From contig NZ_JACRAH010000024.1 in NCBI RefSeq assembly GCF_016234775.1, forward strand, positions 1 through 42,329: DNA of 42,329 bases. Reading direction: 5' to 3'. Positions 29,308-37,278 of this stretch are shown here, one piece after another. Positions within the stretch are counted from its first letter, which is position 1; the number at the start of each line of letters is the position of its first letter. The stretch comes from Aquabacterium sp. (GTDB lineage Bacteria; Pseudomonadota; Gammaproteobacteria; Burkholderiales; Burkholderiaceae_C). The notes below the pieces were generated by a model, which saw only the letters and a list, made by a program, of their open reading frames with translations, searched no databases and was not told the origin of the DNA. The translations under genes were made by a program, and so were the position numbers.

Positions 29308-30852
29308 TCAGAATTGATGTTTCACGCGCACAACCTTGTCGGCACGCACCTCGATAGTCTGCCGGAAATCCGGGGCTTCACCGTTACGAATGGTGATCAC
29401 ATGCGCGCCAGGTGAAAGGCTGAGCTGATGCAAAGGCGGTGCGACACCTACGGCACGGCCGTCCACCAGCACTTCGCCCCATGGGCTGATGGCCAGCTTC
29501 AAGGTGCCGTTGGCCTGGGGCGCTTCACTTGGCACGGCAGCCGATGCAACTGGCGAAGCCGAAGCCGGCACGGCGGCCGCAGGCTGCGTCACAGCGGCCA
29601 TTGTGGTCAAAACGGGGGGGCTCTTTGCCGCAGTAGCCACCACGACAGATTCGCCTGGCTTGGCCGGCACGGGTGACTGCCTGACCTCCCGCACCGGCGC
29701 AGCGGGCACATGGCTCGTTCGCGACTGGTAGACCAACCACCCCACACCCAGCAAGGCCGCCACCCATCCGGCAACAGCCACGGTCCACAAACCAGGCCGA
29801 CCAACACGAGAAGCCATGCCACCACGACTGAAGGCCGCCGCATCCTGACGCCCTTCCACCCCCTCCAGCCACGAGCGCAACTCGGCGGACAGGCGCCTGG
29901 CCGAGCGCGTACGCTGCTCAGGATCACGGTGCATGGCCTGCGCTGCGATCTCGGACAGCACCCTGGGCACATCCGGGTTCACCTCGTGCGCCAGCGGCAC
30001 GGGCTTGTTGAGCACGCCGTCCGCGATCTCTTCCAGGCTGTTGCCGCTGAAGGCGCGCTTGAAGGTCAACAACTCGTACAGCACCACGCCCAGCGCATAC
30101 ACGTCCACGCGGCGGTCCACCGGCTTGTGCTGCACCTGCTCGGGCGCCATGTAATAAGGCGAGCCGCCCACGATTTCCTGGAAGCGGCTTTGCGGGTCAT
30201 CACGCTGCGCCAGCGATTCCGCCTGACGGATGCGCGCAATGCCGAAATCCAGCACACGAGGCTGCGTGCGCCCCACCATGAAGATATTGGCGGGCTTGAT
30301 GTCGCGGTGGATCACGCCCTTGTGATGCGCGTAAGAGAGCGCATCGGCCACACGGCGCACGATCAGGGCAGATTGCGCTGGCGTCGGTTTCCAGCCCATC
30401 GCGAGCAATTGGCGCAGATCTTTGCCACGCAGCAATTCCATCGCAATGTAGGTACCCTGCTCGCTCGTGCCCGCGTCGTACATCGTCACGATGTGCGTGT
30501 GGTTCAAGCTGCCGGCCGCCTTGGCCTCATTCAGGAACAGCGCATTGAACTGCTCCCGATCAGATGGCGACATGTCCACATGCAGCGTCTTGATCGCAAT
30601 CAGGCGCGACAGCAAAGGGTCATGGGCCGCGTACACGGTCCCCAGGCCACCTTCACCAATCTTGTATTTCAGCGCATAGCGGCCGATGTGGCCAATGCTG
30701 GGCAGCAGATCCGGGCGCCCGCGCGCCGCAGATACGGTCTCGGGCTCGGGCAGCGGGCGTGTCTCGGCGATCGTGTCGATGTGATCGTCCGCCAAGCGTT
30801 CAGCCTCCTCGTCATAAGGCTGCGTCACCGCTGGTTGAGTTGGCTCCGACAC
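29308..30852 (-). CDS. Membrane Ser/Thr protein kinase with a C-terminal PEGA-like domain
   Basis: The 514-residue protein has a cytoplasmic Hanks-type kinase domain (about 58-335). The glycine loop is KIGEGGLGTVY, the ATP lysine is in AIKTL, and the catalytic loop HRDIKPANIF and the DFG segment VLDFGIAR are intact, followed by GSPYYMAPEQ. One membrane span (about 358-378, AVAGWVAALLGVGWLVY) leads into an Ala/Pro linker. The C-terminus (LAISPWGEVLVDGRAVG) has the form of a PEGA domain, likely outside the membrane. The start is a GTG. Regulation by an envelope signal is plausible. It sits in the rib-nusB unit, 27 bases after nusB. Confidence 0.88.
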   Translation of the reverse strand: MSEPTQPAVTQPYDEEAERLADDHIDTIAETRPLPEPETVSAARGRPDLLPSIGHIGRYALKYKIGEGGLGTVYAAHDPLLSRLIAIKTLHVDMSPSDREQFNALFLNEAKAAGSLNHTHIVTMYDAGTSEQGTYIAMELLRGKDLRQLLAMGWKPTPAQSALIVRRVADALSYAHHKGVIHRDIKPANIFMVGRTQPRVLDFGIARIRQAESLAQRDDPQSRFQEIVGGSPYYMAPEQVQHKPVDRRVDVYALGVVLYELLTFKRAFSGNSLEEIADGVLNKPVPLAHEVNPDVPRVLSEIAAQAMHRDPEQRTRSARRLSAELRSWLEGVEGRQDAAAFSRGGMASRVGRPGLWTVAVAGWVAALLGVGWLVYQSRTSHVPAAPVREVRQSPVPAKPGESVVVATAAKSPPVLTTMAAVTQPAAAVPASASPVASAAVPSEAPQANGTLKLAISPWGEVLVDGRAVGVAPPLHQLSLSPGAHVITIRNGEAPDFRQTIEVRADKVVRVKHQF

Positions 30853-30879
30853 GTACCGAGTACCCCGATAAAACGCCCT

Positions 30880-31416
30880 TTACTTCCTGGCAGGACGCGC
30901 TGCTTTGACCTCGTCAGGGCGCAGGCTGGGCGCAAGGTGGTCCAGCACGCCATTGACGTATTTGTGCCCGTCGGTGCCACCGAAGCTCTTGGCCAGCTCG
31001 ACCGCCTCGTTGATGGCGACCTTGTATGGCACATCCAGACAATGCGTCAGTTCGTACGCACCGATCCAGAGCACGGCATGCTCGACAGGCGACAATTCTT
31101 CGACAGGTCGGTCCAGAAACTTGAGCAATGCTGCATCCAGTTGCACTTTTTGTTCAATGCAACCATGCAGCAACGCGTCGTAATGGGCGCGATCACACTT
31201 GGCGAATTCGTCCTGCTCACGGATGTGGGCGTCGACCGAACCCGCATCACGCGTGTTGATCTGCCATTCGTACAGGCCTTGCAGCGCGAACTCACGGGCA
31301 CGGCGGCGGGAAGACTTGGCACGGTCACGCAAAGGCGCACCCGAGGCCGACTTGCGGGCGGGGCGGCCTTCCAGAGGCGCGTCCGGCTTGGCGTTGGATT
31401 CAGGCGTTTGGCTCAC
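30880..31416 (-). CDS. nusB: Transcription antitermination factor NusB
   Basis: NusB binds boxA RNA with NusE (S10) and supports antitermination in rRNA operons. The 178-residue protein carries a basic, poorly conserved extension of about 35 residues before the core [17 protein letters not shown]. The core continues with [21 protein letters not shown] and [26 protein letters not shown]. The GTG start overlaps the ribH stop (GTGA), so translation is coupled. The ribH-nusB pair is common in proteobacteria. Confidence 0.94.
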   Translation of the reverse strand: MSQTPESNAKPDAPLEGRPARKSASGAPLRDRAKSSRRRAREFALQGLYEWQINTRDAGSVDAHIREQDEFAKCDRAHYDALLHGCIEQKVQLDAALLKFLDRPVEELSPVEHAVLWIGAYELTHCLDVPYKVAINEAVELAKSFGGTDGHKYVNGVLDHLAPSLRPDEVKAARPARK

Positions 31417-31877
31417 AGCAGGTCATCCAGCAGGTTGGCCATCTCGACGGCCACACGGGCGGCGTCACGGCTTTTTTCGTCCACGCGGGCCTCAGCCTGC
31501 GCCTGGTTTTCAACGGTCAGGATCGCGTTGGCCACTGGCACATGGTGATCCAGGCTGACACGGGTCACGCCCGCGCCACTTTCGTTGGCCACCAGCTCGA
31601 AGTGATAGGTTTCACCACGGATGATGCAACCCAGGGCCACCAGCGCGTCGAAACGCTCGCTGTCAGCCATGGCCTGCAGGGCCACGGGCACTTCGAGTGC
31701 GCCAGGCACCGTCACGTGCTGGATGTGCTTGGCATTCACGCCCAGCTTGACCAGCTCGTCGATGCAGTTGGAGGCCATGCGGGAGGTCAGTTCGTCATTG
31801 AAGCGAGCCTGAACGATCCCGACACGCAGATCCTTGCCGTCCAAGCGACCGGCTTGTCCTTTGTCAGCGCCTTGCAT
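31413..31877 (-). CDS. ribH: 6,7-dimethyl-8-ribityllumazine synthase
   Basis: RibH joins the ribityl-aminouracil with dihydroxybutanone phosphate to make the direct riboflavin precursor. The 154-residue protein shows [19 protein letters not shown] and [18 protein letters not shown], with the catalytic histidine in the last. Its stop overlaps the nusB start. ribBA, which makes its butanone substrate, ends 82 bases upstream in the same direction. Confidence 0.96.
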   Translation of the reverse strand: MQGADKGQAGRLDGKDLRVGIVQARFNDELTSRMASNCIDELVKLGVNAKHIQHVTVPGALEVPVALQAMADSERFDALVALGCIIRGETYHFELVANESGAGVTRVSLDHHVPVANAILTVENQAQAEARVDEKSRDAARVAVEMANLLDDLL

Positions 31878-31959
31878 AGTTTTGTATTCCAGATAAAGAG
31901 CGAGGTTTCAAACAGAAAGAGCGAAATTAAGAGCTAACAGCGCGCGATCCCTACAAAAT

Positions 31960-33075
31960 TCAATGTGATGGCGCCAGAGTCTGGCCATCGGCCGTCAGGA
32001 AGCCGGTGACTTCCAGGCCATAGCCGACCATGCTGGGCAGGCGCTGCTGGTTGCCCATCAGGCGCATGCGGTTCACACCCAGTGTCTTGAGAATCTGGGC
32101 GCCCACACCGTAGGTGCGCAGGTCAACAGGGGTCTTGGGCGCCTGAACCGGGGTCTTGGGCAGCAAGCGCTCACCCAACTGCTCGGTATCGTCACCCGCG
32201 TTCAGCAGCACGATCACGCCGCGACCGGCTTCACGCACGGCAGACAGGGCCTTGGGCAGCGCCCACGAGTGGGTGCGGTTACCAGCGTCCAGCCAGTCCA
32301 GCACGGACAAGGGCTCGTGCACGCGCACCAGCACCTCGTCGTCCTGAGTCCAGTTGCCCAGCGTCAGCGCCAGATGCAGGGCACCGGTGCGATCGCGGAA
32401 CACATTGGCCTCGAACTCACCTTCGGGCGTCTGCATGCTGCGCTTGCCCAGGTTGGTGATCAGCGATTCATTGCGGCTGCGGTACTGGATCAGGTCGGCA
32501 ATGGTGCCGATCTTGATGCCGTGTTCCTTGGCGAAGATCTCCAGGTCCGGCAGACGGGCCATGGTGCCGTCGTCGTTCATGATCTCGCAGATCACGGAAG
32601 ACGGCGTCAAGCCAGCCATGCCAGCCAGATCGCAACCGGCTTCGGTGTGCCCGGCGCGCATCAGCACGCCGCCATCCTGCGCCTGCAGCGGGAAGATGTG
32701 TCCAGGCTGCACCAGATCGGTGGGCTTGGCATCACGCGCCACGGCGGCCGCCACGGTACGCGCGCGGTCGGCGGCCGAGATCCCGGTGGTCACGCCTTCA
32801 ACGGCCTCGATGGACACGGTGAACGCCGTGCCATGCTTGGTGCCGTTGCGGGTGGCCATGGGCGGCAGTTGCAGCCGCTCGCAGCGTTCGCGCGTCAGGG
32901 TCAGACAGATCAGGCCACGGCCGAACTTGGCCATGAAGTTGATCGCTTCGGGCGTGACGTGATCAGACGCCAGCACCAGATCGCCTTCGTTCTCGCGGTC
33001 CTCTTCATCGACGAGGATGACCATGCGGCCAGCGGCGAGTTCAGCAATCAGCTCGGGGATGGGTGAAATGGGCAT
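31960..33075 (-). CDS. ribB: DHBP synthase with a degenerate GTP cyclohydrolase II domain (RibBX type)
   Basis: The N-terminal half (about 1-200) is 3,4-dihydroxy-2-butanone 4-phosphate synthase, with the acidic site DEEDRENEGD and HTEAGCDLAG intact. The C-terminal half has the RibA fold. However, after RVHEPLSVLDW it lacks the three zinc-binding cysteines that active cyclohydrolase II carries at this place (C-x2-G, then C-x-C), so that activity is probably absent. The later DLRTYGVGAQIL segment is kept. Such fusions with an inactive second domain are known in proteobacteria. The ATG at 33075 (MPISPIPELIAEL) is preferred over an upstream start. The product has 371 residues. Confidence 0.9.
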   Translation of the reverse strand: MPISPIPELIAELAAGRMVILVDEEDRENEGDLVLASDHVTPEAINFMAKFGRGLICLTLTRERCERLQLPPMATRNGTKHGTAFTVSIEAVEGVTTGISAADRARTVAAAVARDAKPTDLVQPGHIFPLQAQDGGVLMRAGHTEAGCDLAGMAGLTPSSVICEIMNDDGTMARLPDLEIFAKEHGIKIGTIADLIQYRSRNESLITNLGKRSMQTPEGEFEANVFRDRTGALHLALTLGNWTQDDEVLVRVHEPLSVLDWLDAGNRTHSWALPKALSAVREAGRGVIVLLNAGDDTEQLGERLLPKTPVQAPKTPVDLRTYGVGAQILKTLGVNRMRLMGNQQRLPSMVGYGLEVTGFLTADGQTLAPSH

Positions 33076-33156
33076 CCCGCGATTGTAGGCGGGCCGGCGC
33101 CCTGTTTTGGGGGAAAACACGGGGTAGCCGCAAAGGATTGCGGGGGCTTTCGTGGA

Positions 33157-34314
33157 TCAGAACCGCCCTCGCCCAGGCGGTCGCGCCAGGATGCGCAGGT
33201 CGTCACCCACCATTTGCACGTCGTGAAATTGCAATGTCACGGCCCCGGTCAGGTCATCCAGGTCCGGCAATTCGGCCAGTGCACGCCCCGGCCCGATCAA
33301 TTTGGGCGCCTGGTAGATCAGGTACTCATCCACCAGGTCGGCGGCAATCAGGGCTGCATTGAGTTGCGCCCCCGCCTCGACGTGCAGTTCGTTGACGTGG
33401 CGCCGCATCAACTCGGCCAGCACGGCGGGGAGCGATACATGGCGCCCGCTGTTGTCGGCCGGCAAGGCGAGGACCGGCCGACCGGCATCGACCAGGGCTT
33501 GGTGCCGGGCGGCGGCACGCTCACTTGCGCCTTCTTCAGCTTGATCCCCATCCTCCAGACCGATCACCAGCGCTTCGCCCGGTAGATCCCAGATCCTCGC
33601 GTTGACTGGCGTGCGCCAGTGCGAATCCAGCACCACGCGCAAGGGTTGTCGTGGTGTTTCGATGGCACGCACATCCAGTCGAGGGTCATCTGCCAACACG
33701 GTGCCGATCCCCGTGAGCACCGCCCCAGCACGCGCACGCCAGACCTGGCCATCCGCCCGCGCGGCCTCGCCGGTGATCCATTTGCTCTGCCCGTTGCCCA
33801 GCGCCGTGCGCCCATCCAGCGAGCCGGCCATCTTCATCCGCACCCATGGGCGCTGCCGCACCATCCGCGACAGGAAACCAATGTTGAGCTCCCACGATGC
33901 CACAGCTGCCGGGTGCGTGGGTGGCACCACATCCACGGCGATACCGGCCTCACGCAGGCGCGCCGCCCCTTTGCCGCCGACCAGCGGATTGGGGTCCATC
34001 AAGGCAATGACCACCCGCCCCACACCGACACGCACCAAGGCATCGGCACAGGGTGGCGTGCGGCCGTGGTGGGCGCAGGGCTCCAGCGTCACATAAGCGG
34101 TGGCCCCCGCCGCGGACAGGCCGCGCGATTCGGCATCACGCAAAGCCATGACTTCGGCATGCGGCCCGCCGGCTTGCTGCGTGTGCCCCTGCCCCAGCAC
34201 CTCGCCAGAGGCAGACACCAGCACGCAGCCCACCCGGGGGTTCGGTTCGGACAGGCCAATGGCCTCGCGCGCCAGGGCGACGGCTTGCATCAGGAAGGCA
34301 TCATCAACGCTCAC
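33157..34314 (-). CDS. ribD: Bifunctional riboflavin deaminase/reductase RibD
   Basis: RibD deaminates the diaminopyrimidine intermediate and then reduces its ribose. The deaminase domain (about 1-145) has the zinc motifs GGPHAEVMAL and TLEPCAHHGRTPPCADAL. The reductase domain includes RPWVRMKMAGSLDGRTAL and GIGTVLADDPRLDVR. The GTG at 34314 is chosen because AGAGAGG lies 7 bases upstream; the TTG at 34320 would leave almost no spacing. The product has 385 residues. It heads the minus-strand riboflavin unit and is divergent from fimT. In many relatives ribE follows directly, but here ribBA does. Confidence 0.94.
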   Translation of the reverse strand: MSVDDAFLMQAVALAREAIGLSEPNPRVGCVLVSASGEVLGQGHTQQAGGPHAEVMALRDAESRGLSAAGATAYVTLEPCAHHGRTPPCADALVRVGVGRVVIALMDPNPLVGGKGAARLREAGIAVDVVPPTHPAAVASWELNIGFLSRMVRQRPWVRMKMAGSLDGRTALGNGQSKWITGEAARADGQVWRARAGAVLTGIGTVLADDPRLDVRAIETPRQPLRVVLDSHWRTPVNARIWDLPGEALVIGLEDGDQAEEGASERAAARHQALVDAGRPVLALPADNSGRHVSLPAVLAELMRRHVNELHVEAGAQLNAALIAADLVDEYLIYQAPKLIGPGRALAELPDLDDLTGAVTLQFHDVQMVGDDLRILARPPGRGRF

Positions 34315-34388
34315 GCTCAAACCTCTCTCAAATCACGGCAGCCAGCCCATTCGGGGTTAGTACGCCCCCTCCCCCCGAAACAGGGTGT

Positions 34389-34428
34389 CCGCTCATCGCC
34401 CGAATTCGACCGCTGATCCGACGAGCGG
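34389..34428. promoter_or_regulatory. Two candidate AlgR sites upstream of fimT
   Basis: CCGCTCGTC on the minus strand (34420-34428) matches the AlgR core CCGTTCGTC at eight of nine positions. CCGCTCATC on the plus strand (34389-34397) matches at seven. They face each other 58-97 bases before the fimT start. The core is quoted from memory of Pseudomonas sites, and chance matches in GC-rich DNA are possible. Confidence 0.3.
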
Positions 34429-34485
34429 CGCAAGCGCCATCAGCCCGACTGGCCACCGGCCCACCGCAGAGCGAAAATCGCACGC

Positions 34486-35064
34486 ATGACAAACCGTGAC
34501 GTATTGCGCACTATTTCGGGCAAGGCCCACAAAGGCTTCACCCTGGTTGAGCTGATGGTAACCGTTGCCATCGTGGCCATCCTCGCCTCAGTGGGCGCGC
34601 CGCAGCTGCGCGCCTTCCTGGTCAAGCAGCAAGTCAGAAGCGATGTGGATCGCCTGACCACGGCCATTCACATGGCGCGCTCGGAGGCACTCAAGCGCAG
34701 TGGGCCGGTGAGTATTTGTCCGTTGGCGGATGCGTCGTCCAGTACGCCGAGTTGCAAAGCAAAGGGTGACGTTGTACTGGGCTCCTGGAGCCAGGGCTGG
34801 ATGGTGTTCGTGGACTACCCAAACAGCAGCGGCGCCTTGGGCGCCTACGAATCCGACACGGACACCATCCTGCTGGTTGAGCAAGGTACCCGTGCAGGCG
34901 CCGTAGCCACAGCAGACAAGACTGCCAGCATGACGTTTCAGGCTGTGGGTATCGGCACGGGTCTGAGTGGATCATTCACAGTCGGCACCAAAGGCAACGG
35001 CAACCATTGCGTCAAACTCGATATCTCGATCACGGGACGCACCGCCGCCGGCACCTGCCCCTGA
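34486..35064 (+). CDS. fimT: Minor pseudopilin FimT/FimU (GspH family)
   Basis: The 192-residue type IV pilus minor pilin has a prepilin peptidase site, HKG-FTLVELMV, with cleavage after Gly17 and Glu at mature position 5. A hydrophobic helix follows (TVAIVAILASVGAP). The remaining part is a GspH-type globular domain with possible disulphide cysteines near CPLADASSSTPSC and at the end. It opens a six-gene operon and corresponds to FimU, which with PilVWX and PilE forms the tip complex that primes pilus assembly. pilV follows after 18 bases. Confidence 0.88.
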   Translation: MTNRDVLRTISGKAHKGFTLVELMVTVAIVAILASVGAPQLRAFLVKQQVRSDVDRLTTAIHMARSEALKRSGPVSICPLADASSSTPSCKAKGDVVLGSWSQGWMVFVDYPNSSGALGAYESDTDTILLVEQGTRAGAVATADKTASMTFQAVGIGTGLSGSFTVGTKGNGNHCVKLDISITGRTAAGTCP

Positions 35065-35082
35065 AGAAACAAGTCCATCAAG

Positions 35083-35655
35083 ATGCGCTCACTCTGCCCC
35101 CCCCAACATCGCCATCAACAAGGCGTCTCCCTGATTGAAGTACTGGTCGCCATCCTGGTGATCGCATTGGGCATCCTCACCATGCTCGCCATGCAGATCA
35201 ACTCCACCAAGTTGACCAAAACAAGCGAGGTGCGTGCCATGGGCGCCCTGCTGGTGAGTGATCTGGCGGATCGCATGCGTGCCAACCGCACGGGATTTGA
35301 AGCGGGCGAATACACATTCACGGAGACGACAAGCGCCCCAACCATCACCAAGACTTGCACAGCCTCAAACTCGAATTGCACGCCAGCCGAAATGGCGGCA
35401 CAGGATAAGTTCGACTGGCTGACCAACATCCGCGACAGCCTACCCACAGGCACGGCACGCATCTCGGCGGTGGACACGGCCTCAGGCAAGAATGGTGTGG
35501 ATGTCTGGTTGATCTGGCTGGACCCGAAAGAAGCATCTGACGCAGGCACGCCCAGCCCATCGACCTGCCCACCCCAAGACGAGTTAGCCGACAGCGTCAA
35601 GACTGCGAGCTTGTCTGGCGCCCTTCGGTGCATGTACTTCCGGATCAATGTGTGA
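35083..35655 (+). CDS. pilV: Type IV pilus minor pilin PilV
   Basis: The 190-residue prepilin has a cleavage site QQG-VSLIEVLVA with Glu at mature position 5, followed by the hydrophobic stretch ILVIALGILTMLAMQ. This arrangement, with LTKTSEVRAMGALLVSDLADRMRANR after it, is characteristic of PilV. The protein would sit in the pilus tip complex with PilW, PilX and PilY1. Only 8 bases separate its stop from the preferred pilW start. Confidence 0.9.
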   Translation: MRSLCPPQHRHQQGVSLIEVLVAILVIALGILTMLAMQINSTKLTKTSEVRAMGALLVSDLADRMRANRTGFEAGEYTFTETTSAPTITKTCTASNSNCTPAEMAAQDKFDWLTNIRDSLPTGTARISAVDTASGKNGVDVWLIWLDPKEASDAGTPSPSTCPPQDELADSVKTASLSGALRCMYFRINV

Positions 35656-35663
35656 GCCACACC

Positions 35664-36662
35664 ATGCACCCACTCCTGAACAAAAAATCCCTCGAACGCG
35701 GCCTGTCCCTGGTCGAAATCCTGGTCTCGATGGCCATCGGTTTGGTCGTCGTAGGGGCAGTTTTCGCCAACTTCATCAACAGCACTGCAGGCGCCAGGCA
35801 ATCCGCGGCCCTGGCGCAGGTCACGGAAGATGCCACACTCGCCTTGGGCATCCTGCGCAACCATATAACCATGGCAGATTACAGCCAGCCCACTGGTACC
35901 GATGCCGCTACAGGCGTGCTGGTACGCCGGTTAGACAAACAACTCAATTTGCTGGGCTGCGACGGCGGCTTTGACACATCGACAGATAACGAGCCGAATC
36001 CTACCAGTGTTACGTGCGTAGCCACGGGTAAGTCAACAGGGTCTGACGCCTTGCTGGTTCGCTATGAAGCTGACAGCGACGCCCTTCCCACGGTAACGGA
36101 CGACAAGACCAAGGTAACCGGCCCGATGGACTGTCGAGGCTTCGCCATCCCACCAGCGACAGGCGGCACACACTTCGTGGCAGACAACCGCTTCTTCGTG
36201 AACACAACCGGCACGCCCCCCACCCTATCGTGCATAGGAAATGGCGGGGCAGACAATGCCACGACAAAATTCCCCGTCGCCCAACCCCTGGTTGAGAACA
36301 TTTCGGAAATGCTCATCCGCTACGGCGTTGCCTCGCTGGACCCCGTCACGAAGCGGCCACTCAACATCGTTCGCTATGCCACAGCAGAGCAAGTAGGCAA
36401 ACCCCCTGAGTCAACCAATCCCACACTGCGTGACTCGTGGAGCCAAGTCGTATCGGTACGCATCTGCGTGGTGGTTCGCAGCACCGAGAACGTGCTGGAC
36501 AAAGCCAGGCCCTACCGCAACTGCGCGGGCGACATTGTCCGGCTCGACACAGCAGCCCCAACAGACCGCCGCATCTATCGGGCCTTCACCAGTACGGTGG
36601 TGCTGAACAACCGCGTCAACACCCCTGCTTCAGCAACGCCTACGCCAACGCCAACGCCCTGA
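35664..36662 (+). CDS. pilW: Type IV pilus assembly protein PilW
   Basis: The 332-residue minor pilin has the cleavage site ERG-LSLVEILVSMAIG and a long globular domain, as usual for PilW. LRNHITMADYSQP and ENISEMLIRYGVAS are typical family segments. The ATG at 35664 puts the cleavage site near residue 13; an upstream GTG at 35628 overlaps pilV and is unlikely. The C-terminus is a low-complexity tail, TPTPTPTP, coded by a short repeat. The stop codon overlaps the pilX start (TGATG). Confidence 0.88.
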   Translation: MHPLLNKKSLERGLSLVEILVSMAIGLVVVGAVFANFINSTAGARQSAALAQVTEDATLALGILRNHITMADYSQPTGTDAATGVLVRRLDKQLNLLGCDGGFDTSTDNEPNPTSVTCVATGKSTGSDALLVRYEADSDALPTVTDDKTKVTGPMDCRGFAIPPATGGTHFVADNRFFVNTTGTPPTLSCIGNGGADNATTKFPVAQPLVENISEMLIRYGVASLDPVTKRPLNIVRYATAEQVGKPPESTNPTLRDSWSQVVSVRICVVVRSTENVLDKARPYRNCAGDIVRLDTAAPTDRRIYRAFTSTVVLNNRVNTPASATPTPTPTP

Positions 36663-37252
36663 TGCGAAAGAACTGCAACATGGCAACTCCAATCTATTCA
36701 CTTCCCGGCACACACTGGTCAACCCAATCGCGACGTACTCATGCGAGCCAATCTGGCGTGGTATTGATCGTCGCGCTGGTCATGTTGGTCGTGATCAGCC
36801 TGGCATCTGTGGCCATCATGAAGGGCGCCATCAACACCGATAGCGTGGCAGACAACAACCGTCGCCAAGGGCAAGCCATGCAAGGCGCCCAAGCTGGCTT
36901 GCGTTATTGCGAAAACCAAGTGACGTCCGGCAGCCTCACACCCTCTGCTGCCGTTTCGACCGTAGCCACCGAAGACTGGAAAGACTTCAATAAATGGAAA
37001 CGTGGCGCCCAAGCCCCAAAGAAGCCTGTACCCGCAGATTTTCTGGCTAAAGAGGACAGCGGTGCGCCTGCCGTAGCAAACCCACCCGAGTGCATGGCGC
37101 AGTTCCGCGCACTGGGCACCACACAGGTCGTGGTCGTTACTTCACGTGGATTCAGTGACAACTACGTTGAAAACGACCAAGGGCGGACGCAAGCAGGATC
37201 CGTCGTCTGGCTCCAGTCTATTTTGCAACTGGCCGCAAACAGCACGCCTTGA
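36662..37252 (+). CDS. pilX: Type IV pilus minor pilin PilX
   Basis: The 196-residue protein has an N-terminal pilin-like segment, SQSGVVLIVALVMLVVISLA, with no Glu at mature position 5. This is the normal state for PilX, not a defect. The next part, SVADNNRRQGQAMQGAQAGLRYCE, matches the PilX N-terminal family. Position between pilW and pilY1 supports the name. The ATG at 36662 is translationally coupled to pilW; an ATG at 36680 is an alternative. PilX is needed for pilus priming and supports PilY1. Confidence 0.82.
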   Translation: MRKNCNMATPIYSLPGTHWSTQSRRTHASQSGVVLIVALVMLVVISLASVAIMKGAINTDSVADNNRRQGQAMQGAQAGLRYCENQVTSGSLTPSAAVSTVATEDWKDFNKWKRGAQAPKKPVPADFLAKEDSGAPAVANPPECMAQFRALGTTQVVVVTSRGFSDNYVENDQGRTQAGSVVWLQSILQLAANSTP

Positions 37253-37278
37253 CCACATTCAGTGAGAGAGAAGCACAC

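Noticed and set aside
29710..31548. Open frame of 612 codons opposite the Ser/Thr kinase and nusB
   Set aside because: Both genes on the other strand have intact family motifs; this frame is Arg/His-rich filler.
33076..34485. FMN riboswitch controlling the riboflavin genes
   Set aside because: None of the conserved RFN blocks was seen upstream of ribD or ribBA.
36697..36790. Loss of Glu5 in PilX read as a defective pilin
   Set aside because: PilX-family proteins normally lack this glutamate, so it is no sign of decay.
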